A stretch of 64,000 bases of DNA from Lingula anatina. Its lineage: Eukaryota > Brachiopoda > Lingulata > Lingulida > Lingulidae. This document shows, in pieces, positions 49,955 through 63,960 of this stretch. Every line of letters starts with the position of its first letter. The first letter of the stretch is position 1. Location: NCBI RefSeq assembly GCF_001039355.2, contig NW_019773518.1, positions 8,897 through 72,896 of the forward strand, in the 5' to 3' direction. The translations under genes and the position numbers were made by a program. Under the pieces are notes generated by a model. The model did no database searches, had not been told where the DNA came from, and saw only the letters and a list, made by a program, of their open reading frames with translations.

Positions 49955-50698
49955 GAGGCAGAAGACAAGAAAGACAAAATGGCGTACGAAAATGATTCTG
50001 AGAAGGGAGATAATGAACCTGAAAAGTGTGAAAAGAACGAAAATGAGGAGAATGAAAAAAACGCCAAGAATGGAAGTATCAAAAGCAAGAAAAAAATCAA
50101 GACTGGTGAGATTTTTTTTCATTGAAAACCTGTTACCAAATAGATGCAAATCACATACACTTAAACAGATACTCCTGAATGGGAAAAAAACACTTAAAAT
50201 GAGTAGAAGTAATATTTATAAATATATTCATACATTAAGGGAATACGAGCCATACACTCCAGTATGATAGCGACTCTCACTGCCATCTTTCTTATTTTCT
50301 CTGTCTCTCTCTGGTAAATAACACTATTTCACCGCAAACCAAGTTATTATTGTGTTTACTTTCTGTCAAAACCTACCTTATTTAATCTACCACTATTTTA
50401 TTAGATTTTATTTCCGTATGTCAGGCTGTGGATATTACATTCAATCTGATGGTACTGCATTAACTACCGGAAAATAGTTGACGGTCTTTATTTGGTTTGT
50501 ATGTCCGCCAGATTTTTTAATCATTGATCTTCCTTTAGACGGAGACGCAGAAGGTGGGAACAATGGCGAGTATACGGAGGAGGAGCTGGCCGAATTGGAA
50601 GCCATCGAGAAGGAAAATAAGAATGATTGTTACTACGTGCTGTTGGCGATTATCTTGGGAATGGGGCTCTTTGGGGTGTTGGTTTATTTCTCCGGTGA

Positions 50699-50760
<62 letters not shown>

Positions 50761-51231
50761 CTGTAAATTCTAGCACATATTTACACAGAGATTTACAAAA
50801 GGAGAGGGAATAATGGTTTAAGTGTAATATATACACATCTATACTGTTCAAATTACTTTCTTATCGAACTTTTTAAACTGTATGCTGTATATACATTTGG
50901 TGCCCAAACGTGATTTATAGAACGATCTTACATGCACGTATTTCTTTTCGTATCATAGGTATTTTTTAATCTTTTAGACTTCAACTTATTTGTGCAAACA
51001 TACGAGTCCCGTTCATATACGTCCTGACAAATGCTGCTTATGAAACTGATTTCTTTCTGGTTTTTTTCTTATTTTTTCAGTTCAAAGCTTTTTCCTGGAG
51101 CAGAAGATACCTGCAGCAGGTTACAACGGTGTGTCTTCCCCTTTCTCTCTTTGTCTCTCTTAGTGTCCCTCTCTCTATCTCTCGTTCTCTCTCTCTCTCT
51201 TTCTCTCACTCTCTCTCTCTCTCTCTCTCTG

Positions 51232-51274
<43 letters not shown>

Positions 51275-54044
51275 ACTTCCAATTAAAATGACCAAATAGG
51301 AGTAAAATTGACGCCTGGCCAATAAAATTTTGTATCCGTCATCAGTCCCTGGACACTTTCTGCCTTAGTCCCGCTGGACTTTGAACACTGGCGTATATAC
51401 TACTGTTATTCCCTATCAACTTATCGTTGCTTTATCCTTAATTAAGCCTCTCTGTCGCCGCCTAACACTACCATGATACCGAATACCACTATCACCGACG
51501 CCAAGACGACTACGACTTCTACTACTACTACTACTGCGCCGGTGCCTGCGTTGTTCAACTCGCGTTTTGGGGGTAAGTTGACAGACTCAAGCGCACAAAA
51601 GGATTGCATAAGCTGAGAAAAAACCATAGACCTTCAACACATATAAAGAAAGTTTTGGTCGCCTGTGGTACTTTAATTTACACGCTAACTAAAGGAAAAC
51701 TAAGTAAGTCTGTTCATTGATTGCATTCAACGAGCATTCCCGTAGAGTTAGTGCGGACTAGCTAGTGCGATAGATTTATTGTGAACGCATCCCTCATTTT
51801 ACTGATAGGGAAAGTGATACGGTGTCGTGTAAAACGTCTGCTTTATTTCAGGTGATCGCTCAGCACTTACGAGGCAAGCATCACCCATGCGACTTGCACC
51901 TCAAGGTTAGTCAGTTTTCATTTTTTGAAGGCCCTGCGTTTTTTGTTTTTATATTCTATATATCTATTTGGCGAGCCCTATTTATCTGTTTCGCGGAAAT
52001 CGATTGCTTCGATTACGGTACTAGTGCAATGTGAGCATTGTGTAATTGACTTATTACACTGGAAACAGTTCGGTTTTTTCTATTTGCGCGACGGTTCCTT
52101 GTGGCGTCTCTTGTTTCATCGAGGCATACAGTTATGATATACTTACCGTCACCACGGAAGGTTATGGACAGAAAATTATACCGTCAAAGAAAATGTCCGA
52201 TATTGTGTGTTTATTTGCTAATTTCTATTTCAGAATAAATCGCACTAGCTTGTTTTGTTAGCAAGCAGTCAGACGAAGGCTCAGCCTCAAATTTGTGTAG
52301 TTTGAAAATTGTTTTTTACCTGTAATACAAACAGGATGGAGTCTGGGCAGTAGATTCAGTAGATTCAGCTGTCCAACAGTTTGCAGTCAGAGGTCAATTC
52401 TTTTGCAAGTCTTCAGTAGAATCGGACCTTGATCTCTTTCTGATTTTGCAGATGACGTTGCCAGTGCATCTACAACTACCACCGCCGCCCCAACTACTGC
52501 CAGAGCACGTCAACCGGAAACGAGGATGCTGAGGAGATTGACACCATGTGAGTAGAATCTCTCTCTCTCTCTCTCTCTCTCTCGATATGCTTGGGACATT
52601 CATTTTTGATGCCCATGTATATTCTCTACCCTCTACCAGGGCCACAGATTGATTTTTCACAAGATATTAACAGATATGTCTTTGGTTAAATAGATGGCTT
52701 ATCTCTGTACTGTGACCCTGTGCTGAAATCTCAAGGATGATTACATGGCTGGTAACTGTTTGCATAACTACTCAGGCACTGTCATTTAGCAAGTCCCTGC
52801 CAAGTCCCCTTGACAGTAATCAAGACAGTTAATTGCTCATTTGTGACAACAAAAACAGACCTTTAGCAGACAGACAAGACAAGGCAGGTTACGTAACAAG
52901 CTTTAATTACATTGGCGCGAAGCCCATGTCTCACTGAGCTCCTGCAGAGCAGGTACAATGGCATCTGCGCGCGTGCAGATTTAATTGCTCCCATCTGACC
53001 AAACTTTACAGGGTCGCCTCAGCACAAATGTCCACAACAATAACTGCAGCCCTGCGGCCTAAATATTTTCCATCAGCAGCAGTACACGAACGTTTACTGT
53101 GTAAAGCGAATTATCCACCCACTTACGAACACATGCACATGACATTATGGCGACATGCTTTGCTTTATTCACTGCGCCTTATGCATCTACATGGGCGGAG
53201 GAAATTGTAGAATAGAAGTGTAACTATAGTTACTTATGCTATTAAGCAATGATACAATCTGATTAATCATAAAATAATGGAGATATTTGTCTGAGCCCAA
53301 GTCATAGTTACTTGTGAACTCCCTGTAGATACAGCACTGTTGTCTAGATATCTCTTTGTAAGGGCAATGTGCTAATGCAATCGGGGTTTCGTTCTTTTGG
53401 CATTTCGTAATAATGACAAACTTTTATCTATTGTCCCTTGGCCAAAGTTTGTATGGTGTTTTGAAAATATCTAGTATAATGTAGTTCGCAGGTCGTTGTA
53501 AGGGGGGCACTTTGTAAGAAAGTGATTTTCATCTTTAGTTTTGTCTTTGGGGCAAACCGAGGTAGGTTTTTTATCTTCCTGTTTCAATGTGGAGGTTATG
53601 CCCACCATTCGAAACAACTTACTGTGTTTCTTTTTGCAGCATTCTTTAAAACATCCAGATATTCTTTTTTTGCGTGCATGTTTGAATTGATGGTTCTAAG
53701 TGAAGATTTTCCCGCAAATTCACTGTGCCAGTTTTGTATGATAATCTGTCCTCTGAAGATACTGAGGAATTTTACATGTGTTGTCTGGTTTGGACATACA
53801 ATTCCAAATCCATTTCAAATGCGAGTTTCATGATACCTTCACTGCATGAAAGGTTATTTCCTTTCATGTTTGATAACATTTGTGTTAAGAGCAATTTGAA
53901 ATAATCGATTTCATCTAGAAATGCTTAAGTAAATTACTATCATCCAAGTGTAATATTTTAAGTACATGCATATGTGCACTCTGAACGGTAACTCTGTCAC
54001 TCTGGAAGGCATTGATTGTTCTGTGTTGTTCTTTGTTTTCAGAA
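49955..54044 (+). CDS. Second copy of exons 2-8 of the Thr-rich membrane protein gene
   Basis: Exons: 49955-50105, 50539-50694, 51081-51128, 51447-51572, 51852-51905, 52452-52547, and the last from 54043, with the same split TAA stop. Compared with copy A I find four synonymous changes and one conservative change (Val107 to Ile in the membrane helix). All splice sites are intact. There is no copy of the first exon, so it cannot be expressed as an independent gene unless it uses the upstream promoter. It is best read as the other allele of one locus. If the duplication is genuine, it could provide alternative 3' exon sets. Confidence 0.7.
50703..50757. repeat. (TA)n microsatellite beside the exon 3 donor of copy B
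   Basis: About 55 bp of TA begins eight bases after the GT donor. Copy A has only a short GATATACATT at this point. Confidence 0.9.
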
Positions 54045-55989
54045 TTTAGCGAAGTGTGACGTCGCAGTTCCAACACAAGATTTCAATGGAAAACTATGGC
54101 GACGAAATTGCGCTCTAATACACTAGAGTTGTGTGATTCTTTATGTTATAGATGAAAAAAGAATAGACAAATTAAATATTTTGCTCAATAGGAGGTATCT
54201 TGTGAAAAAAAATAGAATGTTGATTTATAATTTTGGAGATAAACGTGTTTTTTTAATCCAAAGAGAGAAAGGTTAATTTTTTATCAGCATACTTTTTTCC
54301 GTTTTTGCAAATTTTTCCTTTACATTAGGTATTATTAATACAAAATATTATTACAATATTAAAATATTAATACAAAATACTTCAGTATGGAAAGGGAGAT
54401 TAACCACATTATACAGTACAACATGTACGACATTTCCTGAATGATCTGGAGATTTGAAGTCAGGAACACTTTATCCTTAATACAAAATTCAAAAACTGAA
54501 AAGGAACCAACATAGACAACAAACCAGAAAGCAATTTAATTTTACTTCTCTACTTTTGATTTTAAGTGAAATTTAAGGTTTTGTCTTGTTTTAAACTTAT
54601 GCGATTTGATAGCTATTCGCACATATATATGCATATATATTTATTTATGTATACGGATTTCAGAGAAACAGTCATATAAGATTCTTTAAGAGATATCATG
54701 CACGTAAAACCTTTATGTATTAAAAACAATCTTAACACCTTTCTGTAAATCACCAAGTAAATCATCATATATATATATGATAAGTCTTTGTCCCATTTTT
54801 ACTTTTTCATTTTTAGCTTTCAAGTAAAATTTATCAGGCTTCGTCTCCAAAAGATAGTGACCCAAAGGTTAGACAAACGGGTTTATAGGTAGTTATTTTG
54901 TCAACTGTACTGAATATGATATATCTTGGTGATTAACAGAAACGTGTTTGAATGACAGGGGAACTTTTAAAGAAAATGCAAAATTAATATTCAATCGGCA
55001 TCTTGTGTCTTACATATTTTATAATTTTTGCGTTAAGATTGTTGAGGGGAGGGATTTAGAAGTACTCATTTCCTTTAAAATATTTTTACTCGGTTCGTTT
55101 TTAGCGCACTGCAGTAGTAAAGATGCTTTGTAGATTAGATATTGTCTTCAGTTGTACTGATAGGAAAGCAACCGGTTCTTAGTAACGTATAAACTCGCTT
55201 ATTCTAGTGTGATACTTATTTCGAATGAGACTTGATAAATCCAGATCCTCTCTAAATCAATGGCACTAAAACCTTCATATAAAGCCGGTTGTTTGGACAA
55301 GAATATAAAAAAAAATTGACTTAGGATTTAAAATTCTGAATGAGTGGGTTCTTGGTTCCTTAATGTGTAAACTAAATCATTGATTTGAGTATGACACTAA
55401 AATCAGTGTGAAAATCTATAGCTATAGTAGTGTGAAAACGTATCAAATGTGCACACAGACAGAAACTAATACACACGCGCGCAGGTACGATCTGCAATGT
55501 TTTTACTTTGTAATTATAACCTCTATAATTTTCCACGAAGTTGAATGTTAGAATTAGTTTGAGGGGGTGAAATGAGTCAAAACTATGTGATAGCTGCCTA
55601 AATCATCACTGAAATGTCTGTCAACGTGCAATAATAACACAGCTATTCGTGAAGCACTTACCGCACAAAATGCTGTATTATATCTAACCTATGTTTCATA
55701 TTCGGAATTATGTTGTTTCATAATTTTTTTTTTGATTTTTTTAATCGAAAGGGATACATGAAGATTTTTTAAGAATGGCGTCATTTGCTTTCATTTGGTG
55801 AGATTCATGTTAAGGGCAGAACACGCAAAGACGACCGGGAGTGACCGGTAGCATTATATTTGTTGTCTTCTGAGATGATGCAAAGCGCTAGTAGGGCAGA
55901 AAAGACCTTGTCAACAATGCATTTCTGACAGAGTTCTTCTGAAAGTGAGGCATAATGACGTCATTGTGAAATCTCTGGCAGATATACAT

Positions 55990-56225
55990 AATACTAAGAT
56001 CCAACTGTGATGGGGATTCTCCCTAAGTGCACTCAATGTAATCGGTTTTAATGTCTGCCACGCCTCCTCGGGCTACAAGGGGGTAAGTAAGCCGAACGCA
56101 CACACAAATGAATTACCCGCTAGCCACCAAGGAGATGTGTCAAATAATTAAGCTGATTACACTGAATGCAATTAGTGATAATTCCCTGCAGAGTTGGATC
56201 GATCCAGCTGGTGCAAAGTTTGAAT
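55990..56225. mobile_element. Relic related to family C elements
   Basis: The stretch TAATCGGTTTTAATGTCTGC followed by CACGCC...GCTACAAGGGGGTAAGTAA parallels TAATCC.ACTTAA.TGTCC in the family C2 copies. TTGGATCGATCCAGC resembles their sub-terminal palindrome. The ends are decayed. Confidence 0.5.
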
Positions 56226-58516
56226 TTGAACGCGGTCTATCTATCAATCTAGATGTATTTCTAACCCTCAGAACCCCCTGGCAACGGGCCTGTCTACTAT
56301 GTCTTGGGTATAAGTATCTATACAATCAGTAGACATTAATTCATTAGGTAGTGCATGCCCATTCAATGGCAACCTATTTCACAGTTATGAAAACATGTCC
56401 TCGTATTATGAGTATTAAAAGTAAGAATAGTGATAACAATGTAGCGTAAAGAGCTCCCATCTATAAATGTGTGAAAATGAATCGGATAACAGCATAGTGA
56501 GATTAAGAGTATCTTCTACTAGATATATAAGGTTCTTAAGAAAGAGAGGAAACCATTGCTATAGACATGGCAAGAATATAGATAGAATTTCGGATATAGA
56601 CGACAGTCTTATAAAAGTCACATTAATCAACACGCGTAAGAACTAAGGTAGCCTTGGCAACGGTTGTCATTGGTTCCGATGGGTTATTATCTAAAACGTA
56701 GAAGAAGTAGGTGAACATTCTCCTATTGTGATGTGCAGCAAATGTTCCTGGAGTTGAAAATTATCTTTTTAGCCGTCATTGTCAGGAAAAGAATGCAAAC
56801 CCAAACGTCACGCCAGACACGCTTAAGAATGTAAAAGAGACGCTTTGGGTTTAAGCACAAACAATGGCCGCGCTCGTTTGTGTTCTGATGTTACACTGTA
56901 TCGTGGGTTACGATGCTTGCTCTGCGTAACACTACGTTATAAAACTGGGGAAAAATTCTGTGAAATAGTAGAGGACTGTGTCCTAAGTCCATACATACAT
57001 TCATTGGTATTCTTGGAGCATTTCGTGCTGCTCTCGGTTACATTAATTCAACCTACTAGTCGAATTAAGAGTGCCAGGGGGGAATTTAGCCAAGATAAAC
57101 TACGTGTACTTATGAGGAACAAGTGACATGTCTATAGCGTGGTTTGTTCTATCATTTTATTAAAGTATGATATACCTATATATATCTATATCTATATTTG
57201 ATTTTTAATGTATTTGGATGGTATTTTGTTACATGTAGTAAGTAGTTAACACTTGAGCTCAGCAATGTAACTATTGATCCTACCTACTGATTTTGCCAAT
57301 AATTCTATACAGGTAACACAATGCTTTAAATTGCGGTGACTTTCAACATATAGGAAGGCTTGTTTCCATACGAATGCACACCGTACGTAATAAGCTGATA
57401 ATTAGCTCCACTCGTTTTAACCATATATTTGTAGTCTATATGCAGAAAACTAGTGTTCATTTTATTTGCCTTCAGTAACAATTGAGAACATAAGTGAAAA
57501 ATAGCTTTCTTTACTTCATTTGGTCTTGCGAATATCAATAGCTACGTTTATCAAGGGCGAAGCCAAGTTTAAAGCAATACCGCCCAGTGCGTATTAAGAG
57601 ATAGGATTAAGGTTTGACTAATCACGGATGAAAAGGTCATACACATTAATAAACTGCAACATCGCAAAAAAGAGAAGAAAAAAATTAATGTCGTGCACAC
57701 AGAGATTAAGAAGGAAGTATTTATTATATTTGATCGAAACCCAAGTAAACTCTGCTCACCTTTGTAGCGTGATGCGTCGACCACAGAATCATGTTTTTTT
57801 AATCATTTGAATAGGAATTTGAACAAGTGAAACAGAGGTTAAAAAAGTGGGCGAATTATTTCCTTCGCAAGCCTATTTTTGCCTTATCCATCTTGTGTTT
57901 CATGTCGCAGATGCCGTTCCCGATTTGCATGATAGCAATGTGAGATTTCCTGTTTCGAAATGTTTGGGTACTTATATTAAGGGATAGTTCGTCGGAATTT
58001 TTGGCATCTAACATCCGACTTTGTTCAAGTTTCCGTCGTGAAAATGAGCTTTAACTCCTTTAACACATTAATGTTGGGCTAGGCCACTGATCTCAAAAAA
58101 TAGATTTGACTATTTTTTAGTCTAAAATCCTTGAACTTTCCTTTAAAGCGCCTTGTTTGCCCTCTGCGCCACTGCTATAGCCTGGCCTTCATGTTAAAAT
58201 ACCTCGCAAGACTTCCTCTTCGGCCAGTACTGTTAACTGTTAAATATTGTTAATGATGTATTGTTATTATGGGTATTGTTATCAGATCTGTCTTATTGTA
58301 ATAAAGTGCGTGTATTTATTGTTACTTATTTGTCATTGCTTATTGTCAGTTAATTACGATGACGAAATGCAACGTTAATACACCCGACAGCACCTGTGTT
58401 CCTAACCTAAAATATAGCCATAATTGAGAAAACGATTGCTTCATCTGTAGGCTTAAACTGATAACTGGCACCAAGAACAAATCATGTCTAATCATGGAGT
58501 AGAAATGCTAAATAAA

Positions 58517-58543
58517 TGTGTGTGTGTGTGTGTGTGTGTGTGT

Positions 58544-58576
<33 letters not shown>

Positions 58577-58618
58577 GGAGAATGAAAGAGAGAGAGAGAG
58601 AGAGGGAGAGAGGGAGAG
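58517..58618. repeat. (GT)n and (GA)n compound microsatellite
   Basis: GT repeats at about 58517-58542 are followed by GA repeats with one interruption. Simple-sequence DNA. Confidence 0.9.
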
Positions 58619-58987
58619 TGTTAAAAGGATAGCTCGTCCTTGTTCCTGAAAACAGACATGCAATAAGAGACGACGACATGCGACACTTGTTGGAAAAAGG
58701 CCCCAATTATCAGCTTATTAACCAGATACATGTTGCTTAAAATGCACAGATTGCGGCGACAATCCATAGCTGTTAACAATTATGAAATACGAAGGGTTTC
58801 ATGTGTCGCAATAAATACCTTCGAGTTAAAAGGCTTCGTCGAGATATTAACTTTGTCGTAGGAGAGAGAGAAAGACAGGGAGATCAAGTAACTTATTTAC
58901 GACATTTTCAAATCCAAATAGAAAGAAGAAGACGATTCTGTCGTCGTCGAAAATAATCAACATCCAACGCGCTTAGTTGTCGTGTTA

Positions 58988-59201
58988 GGGTCTATTCCCA
59001 CAACTTTAGATCGATCTATCACCGAGGGGAGTCTCACCAGACTACCGTAAGATAATCCCCCTTAAGTGTCCGTCCCCGCCCACTACAAGCCGTAAGGGGC
59101 AATTAACTTTCGTGTCCGCCCGGCTGACAGCTATTCAGCGCGAACCCCCAGGGAGTTAGGTCGATCCAAAGTAGGTCGATCTAATCTATGGAAATGGGGT
59201 G
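58988..59201. mobile_element. Inverted-repeat MITE, family C2, copy 2 with TTA target duplication
   Basis: A 214-bp element closely similar to 42530-42744 and flanked by TTA on both sides (58985-58987 and 59202-59204). The sub-terminal TTTAGATCGATCTATC has a complement near the right end. Together with the TAA duplications of family B and C members, this supports TWA target preference. Confidence 0.85.
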
Positions 59202-59735
59202 TTAAACGTCCTTCAAACTCTTAAAATGCACAAGGTGACGCTTTTTTGAAAGAAAACAAGAAGCAGCTTCCCGACTTTCCCTATATCGACTATGGCATTT
59301 TTCTAACTCTTTGCCTTGGCATTTACCTCTCTCATATGGCACTAAGGAAAAAAAATTACAGCAACTTCTTTGACTGACATTGGAACCCTTTCTCCTGTGC
59401 AGACATTTCTACGAATTTGTTACAAAATCAATATGTTTTTCATTTTGATAGATCTTGAAACAGCGCTCTGTGCTGGCTTTGCCTGTGACAAAGGAAAGAC
59501 GAGCAAGAAACTAATTACGGGTTATATTTTTAGCATGGAAACTGGAAATTCGTGTCTAAGATTTAATAAAGTCGGGTTTTGCTGAGTGAGCATAAACATA
59601 ACCACGCTATTATTATACAGGGGGATTAACATTTCACACTTTGCTTATGCAACTTTAAAAGCAACCATTGGGGAGTGTTGGAAATAAACGATCTTCTTTT
59701 GCAAAAACGCTGAGTAATCGATGCAGGTCGCGCGC

Positions 59736-59757
59736 GCGAGAGAGAGAGAGAGAGAAC

Positions 59758-59795
<38 letters not shown>

Positions 59796-59828
59796 TTGGA
59801 GATAAAAGAAAACGAGAGAGAGAGAGAG
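59736..59828. repeat. (GA)n microsatellite
   Basis: GA arrays with short interruptions, preceded by a CG-rich GCGCGCG. No gene. Confidence 0.9.
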
Positions 59829-61633
59829 CGATACATATGTAAAACCTGTTTCAAAACATTCACATAACAGGTCCTTGCCATACATATATATATATATTGA
59901 GAATGCGAGAAAAAATTATCTTCTTGGAGTAATTTTCCCCCATTAGAGCAACGCGTGCAAATAAGAGTTTAAAGACACAAACAATGTACAGGGTACATTG
60001 CATAACAGTACCTGGTGCAATTATTATTTTAAAAATATATTAAAAATATTTTTAAAAATAATATAAAATATATATATTCAAAAATAATCATAACAGAACT
60101 CCTTAGCCGGCAGTAAAGCAAAACATGCTTATTGTTAAAAAATATTGAGTGATCTTTTTACTAATGCATAGAAGATCGATGAATAAAAAGAGAATCAAAG
60201 AATAAAAAATTAGTTGAAATGTGCGGGTTGGGATAAATCAAGTGGGAATCTTGAATTACAAACGTCTTTATAAACGTTTCCTCATTTTCGACCCACCTAC
60301 ATGTACCTGTGGATTTGTATAAAAAATAACAGCTAATAGCACCCATAAGTCGTGACCTCAGGAATAATACACGACTGGAATCTGAGATGTCATTTTAATA
60401 GACCTTGAAGTTGACGAGATGGTAAATAATTTCTTTTGACTTGGCCTCTCATAAATCACCTTTATTCAGTTTCGTAAACAGTTGTGGCTTTGATTCTTGC
60501 AACGTGACTTTGGCTACGTTTTCTTCTAGTTCTATTTTACTTACATGTACATGTACCAGGCACCCCTCTTGTTTTTCGGTGTTTTGGAATTGTTACACCC
60601 GTTCTATTGTCCCTAAACTTGAATCATTTGCATACTGCATTGTTACTCAATTAAAAAACTTTTCATGTGCAAAAAATGGCTAATATTTCATCTTTCGCGG
60701 TTAATAATTTTGGACCAGTGACATTGTCACTTATAAAAGAAAACGTACCTGCCATATTTAGGACATTTGTTATCAAAACTGTTTTTTTTTTCTTTTATAA
60801 AGAATCATCATAACCATTTATCTTTTGACGGAGAGAACAAGGGTAAGTGATAAAATATAATTAACAATCGCTTTAAAAGAGTAAAAAAACCTTTCAAAAT
60901 TTTATTAAAAACTCACATTTAAAAGAAAATTGCAAAGATTCATATCATAAACTCTATTACCGTTTGTTTAATATCTTAATTATAATAAAAGTTTGAGGTT
61001 CTATGGAATACGCTTTTTAATAACTCTCATTTCTTCAGGTGTAAAACCAAGTTAAACCTTCAGACAGGAATAAATATTGGGAGTTTCATCAATTTTTACG
61101 TGATCAACAAAGTAAACCTAATCCAAAATCATTGGAATTATCTGCATTTCCTGAGTAACTCAAAAATTAGAAAATCAGTACCCAAAACGTTCCATCTAAT
61201 ACTCTTTGTGCAACTTCCATTTTTAGAGACATAGGTTTTTTCTTTTTTTTCCTCTCTCTCCTTTTATGAAATATCGGAAATTACAACCACATACAGCGAA
61301 GATGTCGAGAGCAATTTGAAACAGGAAACAGGAGCTTATCGATAGAACGACACCATGTTAAACGCTACGACAGTAGCAATCAGCCGTTGACAAACGAGCA
61401 GATACTGCATCTTTCAAGCGAGGTTGCGATGGTGTCGCCACGTATCGGTCGTACTTTACACTACATATATTGTGTGAAAAGGAGAAATATGCAATATTAC
61501 ACAAAAGTAAAATAATAACCAGCTAAAGGGCCGACATCTGTTTCACACAGGAAAATCTGGAGTTCAGATATTCGGAGGAGGAAATGCGCACCGAAGCTCG
61601 GATTAGGTAATACCAAAGATCAGCACTGAATAA

Positions 61634-61816
61634 GCGCATTAAGGACAGCGGACTAACAGATCCGAGGATCAAATACGACAACCCGCTTAAAAGATTGCCG
61701 CTTAATTCCCAATTAGACACTGAATAGATTCCCCGCAGGGATTACGCAACAAGCATTCAAGTGGGTCGGCTGTATTTGATCCGAGGATCTGTTAGTCCGC
61801 TGTTTTGAATGCGCTC
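61634..61816. mobile_element. Palindromic element related to family B (sub-family B2), copy 2
   Basis: The left half GGACTAACAGATCCGAGGAT and ATCAAATAC are matched in inverted form before the right end (complement reads GGACTAACAGATCCTCGGAT). The interior GACACTGAATAGATTCCCCG is the complement of the family B phrase CTATTCAGTGTC. The inverted arms are over 40 bp and nearly perfect. Minus-strand frames here are by-products of the palindrome. Confidence 0.8.
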
Positions 61817-63147
61817 ATTGATAATTACTTTCCCCTTGCTCGGAACACTTCGGCTGAAGATAATGATTGAAAGGGCCAAAAGAATAAAATTGTTAATTTT
61901 AGGCAGTTAGGTTTAAAATAAGTTGTTCCTTCCCACTGTATACTGACAATGATCAGAAAATGCAAAGGCAATTTTTTTTCACTTAATGATCGACAGAGTT
62001 TATTATAAAAGTTGATAAATACAGTACTGAATATAACGGAAAGTTACAACTGATACTACATTATAAAATAGAAAAAAAAAAAAGATTTCGAGGATGATGT
62101 TTCGTTTTTTAAATTATGTATAAAAATCAACAGTATTAAATAAAAAGTTAAAGCTGGCACAATCAATATGTGACTTCGTCTAAAAATTATTTTGAAGACG
62201 TGCAGTTGTTCACCTAACCAAGCAGTTGCCGATAAGTACACATTATTAACAATTAAAATTCAAACAGCCCAAGTTAAAATGCGTATTGGGCTAAAACACT
62301 TCTTTGGTCACCTGCGTTATGTGTTGAACCTTACTGACGTCTTGATGCTCTCACACGTTTTACTAAGCCAGTGGAAACACGCGTAACGAAATGTGCAGAT
62401 ACTAGCTGCTGTGTATGACCAAAGAAAAAAAAGACTCTGATCTGTTCTTCCTACGTGGAAAATAATGGGCCTACATACTCATTTTACTCAGCTGCAGTGT
62501 CATCTTTCGTCTTTCTCTGCATGCAATGTGTTCCATGCGCGACATATGAGACGCTAGCTTGTTGTTTAAGGCTCTTGTGAGCGCATATTTGTCTCGAGTG
62601 CTCTGTATTTTTTTTGTCGGTATTCCGTGCGGAGATAAAGATGTTTCAAACAACTTCGAGTGGTGCAGGGATGGAAGTCGTTGAGTCGAAGGCTAGATTA
62701 TCAAAACTTTCATCCATTTTGAACTAAAAAAAAGTAGATAACATTATTAAATAATCCAAAAACAACAATTTCAAAATAATAATAATAATAATGCTGCACA
62801 CCAACGTAATTGCTCAAGAGGTCAGAAACATGACGACAAAAATCTATCCAACTTAGTCTGATTCTTTTTAAAAACGGTTGGATACATGATTTTTATAATA
62901 CGATGGCAAACCATAACATGCATATTGTAACGTTAAAAGAAAAAAATATTTTTACGCGGTTCTTAAAACAGTAACGACATAGGCCTACTTTTTATTTCTT
63001 ATAAAAAAACGTTTGGCATTTGACAAAATGGACGACTTTCATGAGAAATGAATATCGCTGAAGCTTATTATCCGAACAAATGCCACATTTTACCCAGTGT
63101 TTCGTGTAAAAGCGAGATAGAAATTGGGACATAATACATAAACTCAC

Positions 63148-63793
63148 TATCTGTCCCTGACATAGGATTGTAGCAACATTCGTATGACACAACGATGGAT
63201 CGCTCCTCCTGATTAGTCAATCCACATGGATAGATGGCGCTGCAATGCCCCTTTCCGTCACATCTTTTCTGCAGTGACGTTCGTATTTCGTCATCTTGTT
63301 CGCATGCATTGGTCATGCTACATGAATCCACATGTCGAACCTAAATCAAGCCAAAAAAATACTATATTTAGAGTTTGGAAGAAAACGCTTGTATTATCTA
63401 AAGGTCAGAATGTCCTTATTCGATATGTGCTATTTTCGGGTTGGAAAAAATTCGTCAACACACACCCTCCAAACAACAAAAACAAACAAACGAACAAAAA
63501 ACACTATTTCCTTTAAAACGCCGACTGCTTTATATTAAACTTAAATATTTTCTAGAAATAAATCCTATATTAACCACGAAATTCAAATGACACATGAAGA
63601 AAGGAATTTCAAAAACATAACTGAAGTAACCGTTCCTCATAATATATTATCACTTTTGTCAACCGAATTGTGCCTTCATCTTCAAGTGTAAAGCCTGCCA
63701 TTGAAATAACTGACCAGTAACTTTGCTCTCCTTTTTCATCAAAACAAAATTTATCATCGAATCTTCCAATGATCTGTTGTATTTACTCTTAAA

Positions 63794-63853
<60 letters not shown>

Positions 63854-63960
63854 AATAATAATAATAATTACCAGCAAGATTTTTGGGTAATCGTCCTGGT
63901 TGCATAACAAAGTCAATCTGCTACTCAATATGCAGTCAAAGTGAACCTCATGCTGCGTTG
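63148..63960 (-). CDS. SUEL/galactose-binding lectin-like domain, three exons of a gene entering from the right edge (partial)
   Basis: Minus-strand exons are 63960-63872, 63773-63654 and 63340-63148. Acceptors are TTTTACAG, ACAACAG and GATTTAG; donors are GTAATT, GTGATA and GTGAGT. The module begins and ends in phase 1, as exon-shuffled extracellular domains do. The middle exon's end is uncertain: a donor at TCA|GTTATT would also keep frame. Translation gives CILSSRLTLLCNQDDYPKIL, then IIGRFDDKFC, then SCSMTNACEQDDEIRTSLQK, RCDGKGHCSA and VVSYEC. This follows the SUEL/Gal_lectin order C..L.L.C...I.I..GR.d..C...C...C.GK..C...V.Y.C. The family binds galactose or rhamnose in egg lectins, or acts as an adhesion module in latrophilins and other receptors. 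Ligand and full architecture cannot be read from this fragment. No signal peptide or downstream exon is identified. Confidence 0.7.
63797..63870. repeat. (TAA)n microsatellite with inverted ATT segment
   Basis: About 75 bp of TAA broken by a short ATT run, lying just inside the intron after the first lectin exon. The long Ile/Leu frame here is the repeat translation. Confidence 0.95.

Larger units (their letters stand above)
49651..55053 (+). repeat. 5.4-kb head-to-tail duplicated block, copy B
   Basis: It begins TACTTGCTGCAACC, exactly as copy A does, and runs on into unique sequence after about 55053. The first exon and promoter of the gene are not included. Main length differences from copy A: a (TA)n array at 50703-50757 absent from A, and a (TA)n array of about 60 bp in A (49297-49358) reduced to about 12 bp in B. 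Confidence 0.95.
55054..63147. other. Intergenic region, no gene supported
   Basis: It holds inverted-repeat elements (listed), GT/GA repeats at 58517-58618, GA repeats at about 59736-59828, and AT-rich low complexity near 60020-60080 and 62070-62150. Missing 3' exons of the lectin-domain gene may lie here, but I could not identify them. The 93-codon frame at 56845-57126 and others show no family signal. Confidence 0.5.

Noticed and set aside
49955-54044. Copy B as an independent paralogous gene
   Set aside because: It lacks first exon and promoter, coding differences are at allelic level, and the junction with copy A contains an N.
61523-61720. 65-codon minus-strand frame
   Set aside because: It lies largely within the palindromic element at 61634-61816 and is a by-product of it.
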